Part shown: positions 27,131-35,668 of the stretch, piece by piece
How the letters are laid out: every line of letters begins with the position of its first letter
How positions within the stretch are numbered: the stretch's first letter is position 1
Source of the DNA: Pseudideonella sakaiensis
GTDB taxonomy: Bacteria; Pseudomonadota; Gammaproteobacteria; Burkholderiales; Burkholderiaceae_C
Direction: 5' to 3'
DNA length: 64,000 nucleotides
Assembly: GCF_001293525.1 (NCBI RefSeq)
Contig: NZ_BBYR01000008.1
Location: 1 to 64,000, forward strand
The notes under the pieces: generated by a model
What the model saw: only the letters and a program-made list of their open reading frames with translations
Databases searched by the model: none
Told to the model about the DNA's origin: nothing
Position numbers and translations under genes: made by a program

Positions 27131-28273
27131 TCAGCGCACGACGGCGATCTGTTCGCGCTTCTCGCCCTTGTAGGTGAACAGCGTCAGCGCGCCGTTCTTG
27201 ATGTCGCCCTTCTCGTCGAAGGAGATCGTGCCGGTGACGCCCTTGTAGCCGTTGGTCTTGGCCAGCACCGGCAGGTACTTCGCCGGGTCGGACGAACCGG
27301 CCTTGACCATCGCGTCGGCCATCACCATCGTGGCGTCGTAGACGTACGGGGCGTAGATCTGCACGTCGGCATTGAACTTCTTCTTGAAGTCGGCCTTGAA
27401 CTTCTCCATGCCGGCCTTCTGCGCGCCTTCGACGCCACCGGCCTCGGCGCAGACCACCTGGCCGTCGCCCATCGCGCCGGCAGCCAGCTTCGGCAGCTCG
27501 CCGGAGCAGATGCCGTCGCCGCCCATCATCTTGGCGTTGATGCCCAGCTGCTTCATCTGGCGCAGCATCGGGCCGGCCACCGCGTCCATGCCGCCGAAGA
27601 AGACGATGTCCGGCTTCTTCGACTTGATGGCGGTCAGGATGGCGGTGAAGTCCGTCGCCTTGTCGGTGGTGAACTGCGAGTCGACGATGCTGCCGCCGGA
27701 GGCCTTCACGGCCTTCGCGAACTCCTCGGCGACACCCTGGCCGTAGGCGGTGCGGTCATCGACGACCGCGATCGACTTGCCCTTCAGCTCCTTGACGGCG
27801 TAGCGGCCCAGCGTGCCGCCCAGGTGCACGTCGTCGGCCACGACGCGGAAGGTGGTCTTGTAGCCGTTGCGGGTGAACTTGGGGTTCGTCGCGGACGGCG
27901 AGATCTGCGGGATGCCCGCGTCGCTGTAGATCTTCGAGGCCGGGATCGAGGTGCCGGAGTTCAGGTGGCCGATCACGCCGCTGACCTTGGAGTCGACCAG
28001 CTTCTGGGCCGCCGCGGTGCCCTGCTTCGGGTCGGCCGCGTCGTCCTCCGCGAGCAGCTCGAACTTGGCCTTCTTGCCACCGATGGTGACGCCCTTGGCG
28101 TTCAACTCGTCGATCGCCATCCGGGCGCCGTTCTCGTTGTCCTTGCCGAGGTGGGCGATCGCCCCGCTGGTCGGCCCGACATGCCCGATCTTGACGACCA
28201 ACTCCTGTGCGGAGGCGCCTCCGGCGACCATCGCGATCGCCGCACCCACCAGCACGTTGAACTTGAATTGCAT
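27131..28273 (-). CDS. Branched-chain amino acid ABC transporter substrate-binding protein (LivJ/LivK type)
   Basis: 380 residues with a signal peptide (FNVLVGAAIAMVAGGASAQ). The mature protein has the type I periplasmic-binding fold of the Leu/Ile/Val family: VKIGHVGPTSGAIAHLGKDNENG at the start, DDAADPKQGTAAAQKLV, and IGHLNSGTSIPASKIYSDAGI around the ligand pocket. No permease or ATPase gene is adjacent, so it is an orphan binding protein that must use transporter parts encoded elsewhere. GGAGG precedes the ATG. An inverted repeat lies 46 bases upstream of the start. Confidence 0.93.
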   Translation of the reverse strand: MQFKFNVLVGAAIAMVAGGASAQELVVKIGHVGPTSGAIAHLGKDNENGARMAIDELNAKGVTIGGKKAKFELLAEDDAADPKQGTAAAQKLVDSKVSGVIGHLNSGTSIPASKIYSDAGIPQISPSATNPKFTRNGYKTTFRVVADDVHLGGTLGRYAVKELKGKSIAVVDDRTAYGQGVAEEFAKAVKASGGSIVDSQFTTDKATDFTAILTAIKSKKPDIVFFGGMDAVAGPMLRQMKQLGINAKMMGGDGICSGELPKLAAGAMGDGQVVCAEAGGVEGAQKAGMEKFKADFKKKFNADVQIYAPYVYDATMVMADAMVKAGSSDPAKYLPVLAKTNGYKGVTGTISFDEKGDIKNGALTLFTYKGEKREQIAVVR

Positions 28274-28318
28274 GCAAACCTCCGAAGCGAGAGATGTAGA
28301 CCGAGGATAGGGAAGGTA

Positions 28319-28335
28319 GAAACGCGGACCGTTTC
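28319..28335. promoter_or_regulatory. Inverted repeat upstream of the amino acid binding protein
   Basis: GAAACG-CGGAC-CGTTTC is a perfect 6-bp inverted repeat in the upstream region of the leftward binding-protein gene. The form suits a dimeric TetR- or LacI-type regulator. The assignment is inference. Confidence 0.35.
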
Positions 28336-28458
28336 GTGGACCGGGACCTTAACCGAAATCGACCCCGCTGCGACCGCGGAGAAGCTCGGATCCGGATGCC
28401 CCGCACCACGGCGGCTCGGGCGAACCACGCCGGTGCCTGGGGCGCCCGACGTGCCCCC

Positions 28459-28833
28459 TCAACGCGGGCCGGGCGGACCCCGATGACGTGATTTTTCCTG
28501 AGCCAGCGCCCGGGTGAGCCCATCACGCAAGGTCGATGCCAGCTCCCGGCGGGCGACGTCCACCGCCTGGGCGGTCGCCTGCGCCAGCAGCGGCTCCAGC
28601 GCGCTGCGCACGCGGGCCTCGACGACGCGGTCGATGTGGGCCTGCAGCTCCGCGCCGATGCGGCGCACGATCTCCTCGGCCGCGGCATCGGCCGGGAACG
28701 GTGCAGCGCCGGCGTCGGGCTCGGCCGCGGCCCCGCCGGGCCCCTCCGGCCGCGGCCGGCCCGCGCCGGCGGGCGGCTCCTCGACGACCTCCGTCAGCGT
28801 GGGCACCCGCACCGGCGGCGGCGCCCGGTTCAT
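28459..28833 (-). CDS. Unknown protein encoded downstream of holC (DUF2486-like)
   Basis: 124 residues. The first 60 or so are proline-, alanine- and glycine-rich and probably disordered (PTLTEVVEEPPAGAGRP). The second half is amphipathic helix (EEIVRRIGAELQAHIDRVVE and LLAQATAQAVDVARREL), likely a coiled-coil or partner-binding helix. The ATG overlaps the holC stop (ATGA), so it is translationally coupled to holC. Genes in this position in Burkholderiales are annotated as unknown. I infer a role linked to the polymerase accessory complex only from the coupling. Confidence 0.7.
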   Translation of the reverse strand: MNRAPPPVRVPTLTEVVEEPPAGAGRPRPEGPGGAAAEPDAGAAPFPADAAAEEIVRRIGAELQAHIDRVVEARVRSALEPLLAQATAQAVDVARRELASTLRDGLTRALAQEKSRHRGPPGPR

Positions 28834-29270
28834 GCCGCCCCCACTTCGTGGCCGGCCACCGGGTAGCCTCGGCTCGCATAGTGGCGCCAGCGGGCCCGGG
28901 CCGCCTCGCGCTCCGGGGCGGCCTGGCCGACGATTTCCACCAGCCGCTCGAAGGCTTCGAAGCCGGCCGGCGGCGCGGCACCGAGGTTCAGCAGCACCGG
29001 CAGGTGGTCGGCCTGCTGCGGCGCGTCGACCAGCCACAGCGGCGTGCGTCGCAGCCGCGGCGGCGGCGCGGCCGCGTCGGCGCGCAGCCGCAGGTGCGGC
29101 AGGAAATCGGTTTCCTCGCCGAAGGTCCAGAGCGCGCGGTCGAGTTGGTCCAGCGTCTGTGTATCGCCGGTCACCGCGACGCCGGTGTCCCGGCGCAGCG
29201 CCTTGCGCAGCAGGCGACAGGCGTAGACCAGGCGGTCCGGCGCATTGAAGTGGAACTGGACCTCGGTCAT
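28830..29270 (-). CDS. holC: DNA polymerase III chi subunit
   Basis: 146 residues. Chi, with psi, links the clamp loader to single-strand binding protein at the replication fork. The family start TEVQFHFNAPDRLVYACRLLRKAL and the central WTFGEETDFLPHL and PLWLVDAPQQADHLPVLLNL segments are clear. It lies 25 bases after pepA on the same strand, the usual pepA-holC arrangement, and overlaps the next gene by 4 bases. Confidence 0.92.
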   Translation of the reverse strand: MTEVQFHFNAPDRLVYACRLLRKALRRDTGVAVTGDTQTLDQLDRALWTFGEETDFLPHLRLRADAAAPPPRLRRTPLWLVDAPQQADHLPVLLNLGAAPPAGFEAFERLVEIVGQAAPEREAARARWRHYASRGYPVAGHEVGAA

Positions 29271-29295
29271 CGCCGCACCCGCGGGCCGTGCCGGT

Positions 29296-30765
29296 TCAGC
29301 GCGCCTGCGACAGCACGAAGTGGGTCAGCAGCGGCACCGGCCGGCCGGTGGCGCCCTTCGCGGCACCGGACTTCCAGGCCGTTCCGGCGATGTCGAGGTG
29401 CGCCCAGCGGAACTTGCCGGCGAAGCGGCTGAGGAAGCGCGCCGCGGTGATCGCACCGCCGGCGCGGCCAGCGACGTTCGCGAGGTCGGCGAAGTGGCTC
29501 TTCAGGCCCTCCTCGTACTCATCGTCCAGCGGCATGCGCCAGCACGGGTCGAGCGCGCCGCGGCCGGCGGCGAGCAGCGACTCGGCCAGCGCGTCGTCGG
29601 CACTGAACAGGCCGCTGTTGACGTGGCCCAGCGCGATCACGCAGGCGCCGGTGAGCGTGGCGACGTCGACGACGACCGCCGGCTTCAGGCGTTCGGCATA
29701 CGTCAGCGCGTCGCAGAGGATCAGGCGCCCTTCGGCGTCGGTGTTCAGCACCTCGATGGTCTGGCCGGACAGGCTGGTGACCACGTCGCCGGGCTTGACC
29801 GCATCGCCGCCGGGCATGTTCTCGCAGGTCGGCACCAGCACCACCAGGTTCAGCCGCGGCTTGAGCTCGGCGATCGCGCGCAGCGTGCCCAGCACGCTGG
29901 CCGCCCCGCCCATGTCGAACTTCATCTCGTCCATCTCGGCGGCCGGCTTGATCGAGATGCCGCCGGTGTCGAAGGTGATGCCCTTGCCGACCAGCACCAC
30001 CGGCGGCTGGGTCTTGGGCGCGCCGTCGTAGCGGGCGACGATGAAGCGCGGCGGCTCGTCCGAGCCGCGCGCGACGGCCAGGAAGGAGCCCATGCCGAGC
30101 TTCTCGATCGCGCGCCGGTCGAGCACCTGCACCGACAGGCCATGGGCCTTGCCGAGCTCGCGCGCCTGCTCGCCGAGGAAGGTGGGCGTGCAGTGGTTGC
30201 CCGGGCGGTTGGCCAGCTCGCGGGCCAGCGCAACGCCGGCGGCGATCGCCTGCCCGCGCTGCAGCCCGCGCTGCACCTCGCGAACCTCGGCCTTGCCGCA
30301 GACCAGGCTGCAGCGCGCCAGCAGCGGCGCCGGCGGCGCGCTGGGCTTGGTGTGGCGGTACAGGTAGACCGCATCGGCCGCCGCGGTGGCGACGGCCTCG
30401 GCATGCGCATCGGTCGGCGCGCCAGCGGCCAGCGCGACGGCGAGGTGCTTCGTGCCGCCCGCCTTCAGCGCAGCCAGGCCCGCGACCACCGCCGCCTTGA
30501 AGGCCTTGGCCGAGGAGGCCGGGTTGCCGGCGGCGAACACGAGGACGGCGCGCCGCGCCTTCAGCCCGGCCGGACGGTGCAGGTAGAGGCAACGCCCGGC
30601 CTTGGCCTGCAGGTCCCCGTCGGCCAGGGCCTGGGCCAGCAGCGACGCGACGGCCGGGTCCAGCCCGGCCGGGCGCGGATCCTGGGTCCCGAGCACCACC
30701 AGCAGCGCGTCGGCAGCCACCGCCGAGAGTCCGGCCGCATCGGCCAGCAGGTGTTTGAAGTCCAT
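29296..30765 (-). CDS. pepA: Leucyl aminopeptidase (M17 family)
   Basis: 489 residues, the usual PepA length. It is a hexameric di-metal aminopeptidase, which in some bacteria also binds DNA. The N-terminal macro-like domain is followed by the catalytic domain with GKGITFDTGGISIKP (metal Lys and Asp) and the M17 signature NTDAEGRLIL. The C-terminus has WRMPLDDEYEEGLKSHFADLAN. The start at 30765 (MDFKHLLADAAG) is only 27 bases from the divergent lptF start, so the promoters of both genes must overlap coding sequence. It is first in the leftward pepA-holC-unknown unit. Confidence 0.95.
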   Translation of the reverse strand: MDFKHLLADAAGLSAVAADALLVVLGTQDPRPAGLDPAVASLLAQALADGDLQAKAGRCLYLHRPAGLKARRAVLVFAAGNPASSAKAFKAAVVAGLAALKAGGTKHLAVALAAGAPTDAHAEAVATAAADAVYLYRHTKPSAPPAPLLARCSLVCGKAEVREVQRGLQRGQAIAAGVALARELANRPGNHCTPTFLGEQARELGKAHGLSVQVLDRRAIEKLGMGSFLAVARGSDEPPRFIVARYDGAPKTQPPVVLVGKGITFDTGGISIKPAAEMDEMKFDMGGAASVLGTLRAIAELKPRLNLVVLVPTCENMPGGDAVKPGDVVTSLSGQTIEVLNTDAEGRLILCDALTYAERLKPAVVVDVATLTGACVIALGHVNSGLFSADDALAESLLAAGRGALDPCWRMPLDDEYEEGLKSHFADLANVAGRAGGAITAARFLSRFAGKFRWAHLDIAGTAWKSGAAKGATGRPVPLLTHFVLSQAR

Positions 30766-30792
30766 AATCGTCGTCGAAATCAGCGGCCGACG

Positions 30793-31908
30793 ATGTTATT
30801 CGATTCCACTTTGCGGCGAGACCTCGCCCGCAGCTTCGGGGCCACCCTCGTGGTGATCCTCACCATCGTGCTGACGATGATGCTGATCCGCACGCTCGGC
30901 CAGGCCGCGCTCGGGCGCGTCGCGCCGCAGGACGTCGCGCTGCTGCTGGGTTACACCGCGCTCGGCCACCTCCCCACGATGCTCGCGCTGTCGCTGTTCG
31001 TCTCCGTGGTGGCCACGCTCGGCCGCATGTACCGCGAGAGCGAGATGACGATCTGGTTCGCCAGCGGCGTCGGCCTCGGCCGCTTCGTCCGCCCGGTGCT
31101 GCGCACGGCCTGGCCGGTGCTGCTGGTGGTGGCGCTGCTGGCACTGTTCGTCTGGCCCTGGGTGAACCAGCAGGGCAGCACGCTTCGCGCACGCTTCGAG
31201 GGCCGCTCGGACCTGTCGCGCGTCACGCCGGGCGCCTTCCAGTCCTCCAGCGACGGCCGGCGCACCTTCTTCATCGACCGCGACAGCGGCGACGGCGACA
31301 CCGGCCGCAACGTCTTCATCCTGACGCAGGGCGAGCACAGCACCTCGGTGACCACCGCCCGCAGTGGCCGCATCGAGTGGCGCGGCGACGACCGCTTCCT
31401 GGTCCTCGAGCGCGGCCAGCGCAACGAGGAGAACACGCAGGGCGGCGAGCGCACGATCTCACGCTTCGAGACCTATGCGATCGGCGTCGGCGAGCGCGTG
31501 CGCGACGATGCCAGCCAGGCCCCGCCGAAGGCCCGGCCCACGCTGGACCTGGTGCGCCAGCGCGAGCCGCTGCTGCTCGGCGAGCTGGCCTGGCGGCTGG
31601 GGCTGGTGCTGGGCGCGGCCAACCTGCTGCTGCTGGGCATCGGCCTGGCCTACAGCAACCCGCGCCGCGCCGGCAGCTGGGGCCTGCTGTTCGCGCTGCT
31701 GGCCTTCGTCGTCTACTACAACCTGATCAATCTGACGCAGGCCTGGGTGGCGAGCGGCAAGCTCGGGCTGGGCACGGCGCTGCTGCTCGCGCACGGCAGC
31801 GCCTTCGCCACCGCGCTGGCGCTGCTGTGGTGGCGCGACAATGCCATCCGCGGCCTGCGGCGCGCGCGGCCGGCACCGGCCGGGTCGGCCTCGGGGTCGG
31901 CCGCATGA
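30793..31908 (+). CDS. lptF: Lipopolysaccharide export ABC transporter permease LptF
   Basis: 371 residues, YjgP/YjgQ family. LptF with LptG and LptB2 extracts LPS from the inner membrane and pushes it to the periplasmic bridge. Three N-terminal membrane helices (SFGATLVVILTIVLTMMLI; LLLGYTALGHLPTMLALSLFVSV; VLLVVALLALFVWPWV) precede a periplasmic beta-jellyroll of about residues 130-260. Three further helices follow (LVLGAANLLLLGIGLAY; LLFALLAFVVYYNLI; LLLAHGSAFATALALLWW). MLFDSTLRRDLARSF is a typical start. It overlaps lptG by 4 bases. Confidence 0.93.
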   Translation: MLFDSTLRRDLARSFGATLVVILTIVLTMMLIRTLGQAALGRVAPQDVALLLGYTALGHLPTMLALSLFVSVVATLGRMYRESEMTIWFASGVGLGRFVRPVLRTAWPVLLVVALLALFVWPWVNQQGSTLRARFEGRSDLSRVTPGAFQSSSDGRRTFFIDRDSGDGDTGRNVFILTQGEHSTSVTTARSGRIEWRGDDRFLVLERGQRNEENTQGGERTISRFETYAIGVGERVRDDASQAPPKARPTLDLVRQREPLLLGELAWRLGLVLGAANLLLLGIGLAYSNPRRAGSWGLLFALLAFVVYYNLINLTQAWVASGKLGLGTALLLAHGSAFATALALLWWRDNAIRGLRRARPAPAGSASGSAA

Positions 31909-33074
31909 GGACGGTACGCCGGCTGTTCACGATCGACATCGTCTCGTCGGTCGCCTTCGTCGCGCTCGCCTTCCTGGCGCTGTTCTTCTTCATCGACTTC
32001 GTCGACGAGCTCGGTGACGTCGGCAAGCGCGGCTACACCGCGCTGCATGCGGCGGCCGTCTGCGTGCTGGAGATCCCCGGCCACCTGTACGAGCTGGCGC
32101 CGATCGCCGTGCTGATCGGCACGATCTACGCGCTGTCGCGCATGGCCCAGTCCTCGGAGTTCACGATCCTGCGCACCGGCGGGCTCGGCCCGGGGCGGGC
32201 CCTGGGCCTGCTGGCCGGCCTGGGGGCGGCCTTCGCGGTCGCGACCTTCCTCGTGGGCGACTACGTCGCGCCACGCGCCGAACAGCAGGCCGCGACGCTG
32301 CGCGCCGATTTCTCCGGCGGCATCGGCCGCGGCCCCGGTGCCTGGATGAAGGACCGGCGCGCCGGCGACGGCGGCGAGGTGGGCATCGCGGTGAACGTGG
32401 CGCACGCGCCGAACGGCCGCGACCTGCAGGGGATCCGGATCTACGAGTTCGATGGCGACGGCGCGCTGCGGCGCGAGGTGCAGGCGGCGCGCGGCGTCGT
32501 CGATGCGCAGGGCCTGTGGCGGCTCGACGAGGTCGAGACGACGCACTGGCCGGCCGTCGCTTCGCGTGCAACGGCCGGATCGCCGCCCGCCGCGGGCGCG
32601 GCGGACGCCCCCGCCCCCGCAGCATCGGCCGCGGCCGGCATCCGCATCGAACGCCAGCCGACGCTCGAATGGCGCAGCGGCCTGACGGCCGACGTGGTGG
32701 CCGCGGCGGTGCTGCCGCTGGCGACGATGTCGACGCTGGACCTGTGGCACTACATCCGCCACCTCGCGGCGAACGAACAGGCCGCGCAGCGCCAGGAGAT
32801 CCAGTTCTGGAAGCGCGCCTTCTACCCCTTCGCCTGCCTGGTGATGGTCGCGCTGGCGCTGCCCTTCGCCTACCTGCATGCGCGCAACGGCGGCATCAGC
32901 CTGAAGATCTTCGGCGGCATCATGCTCGGCATCAGCTTCGTGCTGCTGAACAACCTGGCGGGCCACCTCGGACTGCTGCGGCAATGGACCCCGTGGATCA
33001 CCGCCGCCGTGCCCAGCCTGATCTACCTGCTGCTCTCGCTGGCCGCGTTCGCGTGGCTGGTGCGCTTCCGATGA
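31905..33074 (+). CDS. lptG: Lipopolysaccharide export ABC transporter permease LptG
   Basis: 389 residues, the partner of LptF with the same six-helix plus jellyroll plan. The N-terminus is IDIVSSVAFVALAFLALFFFIDFVDEL. Between the jellyroll and the fourth helix there is a low-complexity Ala/Pro insertion (starting ATAGSPPAAGAADAPAPAA) that is unusual for the family and may be a flexible periplasmic linker. The C-terminal helices contain YPFACLVMVALALPFAY and GGIMLGISFVLLNNL. It overlaps both lptF and the next gene by 4 bases (ATGA), so three genes are translationally coupled. Confidence 0.93.
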   Translation: MRTVRRLFTIDIVSSVAFVALAFLALFFFIDFVDELGDVGKRGYTALHAAAVCVLEIPGHLYELAPIAVLIGTIYALSRMAQSSEFTILRTGGLGPGRALGLLAGLGAAFAVATFLVGDYVAPRAEQQAATLRADFSGGIGRGPGAWMKDRRAGDGGEVGIAVNVAHAPNGRDLQGIRIYEFDGDGALRREVQAARGVVDAQGLWRLDEVETTHWPAVASRATAGSPPAAGAADAPAPAASAAAGIRIERQPTLEWRSGLTADVVAAAVLPLATMSTLDLWHYIRHLAANEQAAQRQEIQFWKRAFYPFACLVMVALALPFAYLHARNGGISLKIFGGIMLGISFVLLNNLAGHLGLLRQWTPWITAAVPSLIYLLLSLAAFAWLVRFR

Positions 33075-33448
33075 CGCGCCGCGGGCTGCTGCTGCTCGCG
33101 CACGGCGCGCGCGACCCGGCCTGGGCCCTGCCCTTCGAGGCCGTGGCCGCCCAGGTGCGTGCCAGCGGCGCCGCGGCCGCGGTGGAGCTGGCCTTCCTCG
33201 AGTTCATGGCGCCCGACCTGGCCGCTGCCGGCGAACGCCTCGCGGCGGCCGGCTGCGACCGCATCGAGCTGGTGCCGCTCTTCCTCGGCGCCGGCGGCCA
33301 CGTGCGCAAGGACGTGCCGCGGCTGCTGGAGGCCTTGCGCCAGCGCCATCCGGCCATCGACTGGGTGCTGCAGCCGGCGGCGGGCGAGGATGCGCGCGTG
33401 GTCGCCGCGCTCGCTGCGGTGGCGGTCGCGCCGACGGCGCACGGATAA
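33071..33448 (+). CDS. Sirohydrochlorin chelatase, single-domain CbiX/SirB type
   Basis: 125 residues, one CbiX domain: LLLLAHGARDPAWALPFEAV with the metal-site His, ELAFLEFMAPDLAAAGERL, and ELVPLFLGAGGHVRKDVPRL with the second His. Such proteins insert Fe or Co into sirohydrochlorin, giving sirohaem for sulfite and nitrite reductase or the corrin ring of cobalamin. Its start overlaps the lptG stop. The next gene is the sulfur regulator cysB, which favours the sirohaem role, though that is inference. Confidence 0.85.
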   Translation: MTRRGLLLLAHGARDPAWALPFEAVAAQVRASGAAAAVELAFLEFMAPDLAAAGERLAAAGCDRIELVPLFLGAGGHVRKDVPRLLEALRQRHPAIDWVLQPAAGEDARVVAALAAVAVAPTAHG

Positions 33449-33479
33449 TCCGCCACCGCCCGCCCCCGCCGCGCCGCCG

Positions 33480-34442
33480 ATGAACCTGCACCAGTTCCGC
33501 TTCGTCCAGGAGGCCGTCCGGCAGAAGCTGAACCTGACGGAGACCGCGAAGGTCCTGTTCACCTCGCAGCCGGGCATCTCCAAGGCCATCCTCGAGCTCG
33601 AGGACGAGCTCGGGATCGAGATCTTCGCGCGCCACGGCAAGCGCCTGAAGCGCGTCACCGAGCCGGGCCTGCAGGTGCTGCGCTCGATCGAGGTGATCCT
33701 CGGCGAGGTGAACAACCTGCGCCGCATCGGCGAGGAATTCTCCAAGCAGGACGTCGGCACGCTGTCGATCGCGACCACCCACACGCAGGCGCGCTACGTG
33801 CTGCCCGAGCCGGTGGCGCAGATGCGCCGGCGCTTTCCGAAGGTGCACATCAGCCTGCACCAGGGCACGCCGGAGCAGGTGGCGCAGATGGTGATCGACG
33901 AGGTGGCCGACGTCGGCCTCGCGACCGAATCGCTGCAGGGCTTCGAGGCCCTCGTCTCGCTGCCCTGCTACGAGTGGCAGCACGTCGCGGTGATGCCCGC
34001 GGCCCACCCGCTGGCGCGCAGCGAGCGGCTGACGCTGGACCAGCTCGTGCTGGAGCCGCTGATCTCCTACCACCCCAGCTTCACCGGGCGCACCCGCATC
34101 GACGAGGCCTTCGCCGCGCGCCGGCTGAAGCCGATGGTCGTGCTGGAGGCGATCGACTCGGACGTGATCAAGACCTACGTGCGCCTCGGCCTGGGCATCG
34201 GCCTGGTGGCCGAGATGGCGGTGCGCGACGATCCGCCGGGGGGCGAGCTGGTGTCGCGCCCGGTCGGCCACCTGTTCGGCCGCAACGTCGCGCGCATCGC
34301 CTTCAAGCGCGGCGCCTACCTGCGCCAGTTCGTCTATGCCTTCGCGGAGACGCTGTCGGACCGGCTGAGCCGCCCGCTGCTGACCCGTGCCGTGGCCGGA
34401 CGGGGCGACCCGGACGGCCCCGGCGACAACTACCAGCTCTGA
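33480..34442 (+). CDS. cysB: LysR-type regulator of sulfur assimilation, CysB/Cbl type
   Basis: 320 residues. The N-terminal winged helix is NLHQFRFVQEAVRQKLNLTETAKVLFTSQPGISKAI, strikingly CysB-like. The effector domain follows (IATTHTQARYVLP; LHQGTPEQVAQMV, family hallmarks of CysB/Cbl). CysB activates sulfate uptake and cysteine genes in response to N-acetylserine or O-acetylserine. The frame is open upstream but the ATG at 33480 is the natural start. It lies 31 bases after the chelatase gene in the same direction. Cbl rather than CysB cannot be fully excluded. Confidence 0.9.
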   Translation: MNLHQFRFVQEAVRQKLNLTETAKVLFTSQPGISKAILELEDELGIEIFARHGKRLKRVTEPGLQVLRSIEVILGEVNNLRRIGEEFSKQDVGTLSIATTHTQARYVLPEPVAQMRRRFPKVHISLHQGTPEQVAQMVIDEVADVGLATESLQGFEALVSLPCYEWQHVAVMPAAHPLARSERLTLDQLVLEPLISYHPSFTGRTRIDEAFAARRLKPMVVLEAIDSDVIKTYVRLGLGIGLVAEMAVRDDPPGGELVSRPVGHLFGRNVARIAFKRGAYLRQFVYAFAETLSDRLSRPLLTRAVAGRGDPDGPGDNYQL

Positions 34443-34452
34443 GACCCCTTCG

Positions 34453-35607
34453 ATGACCCAGCCCCTCGCCATCGACAGCCGCCTGCCGCGCGTCGGCACC
34501 ACGATCTTCACGGTGATGTCGGCCCTCGCGCAGCAGCACGGGGCCGTGAACCTCGGCCAGGGCTTCCCCGACTTCGAGGGCGACCCGGCGCTGCTGGACG
34601 CGGTGACCGCCGCGATGCGGGCCGGCCACAACCAGTACCCGCCGATGGCCGGCGTGCCGGCGCTGCGCGAGGCGATCGCCGCGAAGATCGAGGCGCTCTA
34701 CGGCCGCTGCTTCGACCCCGGCGAGGAGATCACGGTGACGGCCGGCGCGACCCAGGCGCTGCTGACGACGATCCTCGCCCTCGTGCACCCCGGCGACGAG
34801 GTGATCGTGCTCGACCCCTGCTACGACAGCTACGAGCCGAACATCGTGCTGGCGGGCGCCACCGCGGTGCACGTGCCGCTGACGCCGGGCAGCTTCAGGC
34901 CGGACTTCGCACGCATCGCCGCCGCGCTCACGCCGCGCACCCGCGCGATCATCGTCAACACGCCGCACAACCCGAGCGCCACCGTCTGGCGGCCGGAGGA
35001 CATGCAGCAGCTCGCCGAGCTGCTGCGCCCGACCCGGGTGCTGGTGATCGCCGACGAGGTCTACGAGCACATGGTGTTCGACGGCCAGCCGCACCAGAGC
35101 ATCGCGCGCTGGCCGGCACTGGCCGAGCGCGGCGTCATCGTGTCGAGCTTCGGCAAGACCTACCACGTGACCGGCTGGAAGGTCGGCTACGTCGCCGCGC
35201 CCGCGGCACTGATGGCCGAGTTCCGCAAGGTCCACCAGTTCAACGTCTTCACCGTCAACACGCCGATGCAGCATGCGCTGGCGGCGTACATGGCGGATCC
35301 GGCGCCCTACCTCGGCCTGCCGGCCTTCTACCAGGCCAAGCGCGACCTGTTCCGCCAGGGCCTGGCCGGCAGCCGCCTGCGCCTGCTGCCCAGCGAGGGC
35401 AGCTACTTCCAGTGCGTGGACTATGCGGCGGTGAGCGACCTGCCGGAGGAGGCCTTCTGCCGCTGGCTGACCGAGCAGGTCGGTGTCGCGGCGATCCCGC
35501 TGGCCGCTTTCTATGCCGACGGCACCGAGCAGCGGCTCGCGCGCTTCTGCTTCGCGAAGCGCGACGACACCCTGCTGCGTGCGCTGGAGCGACTGGCCGC
35601 GCTGTGA
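34453..35607 (+). CDS. Methionine/aromatic aminotransferase, YbdL-like
   Basis: 384 residues, fold-type I PLP aminotransferase. Similarity to E. coli YbdL is strong throughout: LPRVGTTIFTVMSALAQQHGAVNLGQGFPDF, VTAGATQALLTTILALVHPGDEV, NTPHNPSATVW, and the PLP lysine in SSFGKTYHVTGWKVGY. YbdL prefers methionine with 2-oxo acids, which fits the CysB and chelatase genes upstream. The start at 34453 is 10 bases after the cysB stop, so it likely belongs to the same transcript. Kynurenine aminotransferase activity is an alternative within this family. Confidence 0.9.
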   Translation: MTQPLAIDSRLPRVGTTIFTVMSALAQQHGAVNLGQGFPDFEGDPALLDAVTAAMRAGHNQYPPMAGVPALREAIAAKIEALYGRCFDPGEEITVTAGATQALLTTILALVHPGDEVIVLDPCYDSYEPNIVLAGATAVHVPLTPGSFRPDFARIAAALTPRTRAIIVNTPHNPSATVWRPEDMQQLAELLRPTRVLVIADEVYEHMVFDGQPHQSIARWPALAERGVIVSSFGKTYHVTGWKVGYVAAPAALMAEFRKVHQFNVFTVNTPMQHALAAYMADPAPYLGLPAFYQAKRDLFRQGLAGSRLRLLPSEGSYFQCVDYAAVSDLPEEAFCRWLTEQVGVAAIPLAAFYADGTEQRLARFCFAKRDDTLLRALERLAAL

Positions 35608-35645
35608 TGCCGCCGGGCGCGGGCCGGGGGATGCCGCCCGGCCGT

Positions 35646-35663
35646 GACGCCGCGGCAGGCGTC
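35646..35663. terminator. Short hairpin between convergent ybdL-like and fimV-like genes
   Basis: GACGCC-GCGGCA-GGCGTC, a 6-bp perfect stem in the 61-base convergent gap. It has no T-run and is a weak candidate. Confidence 0.35.
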
Positions 35664-35668
35664 AGGAA

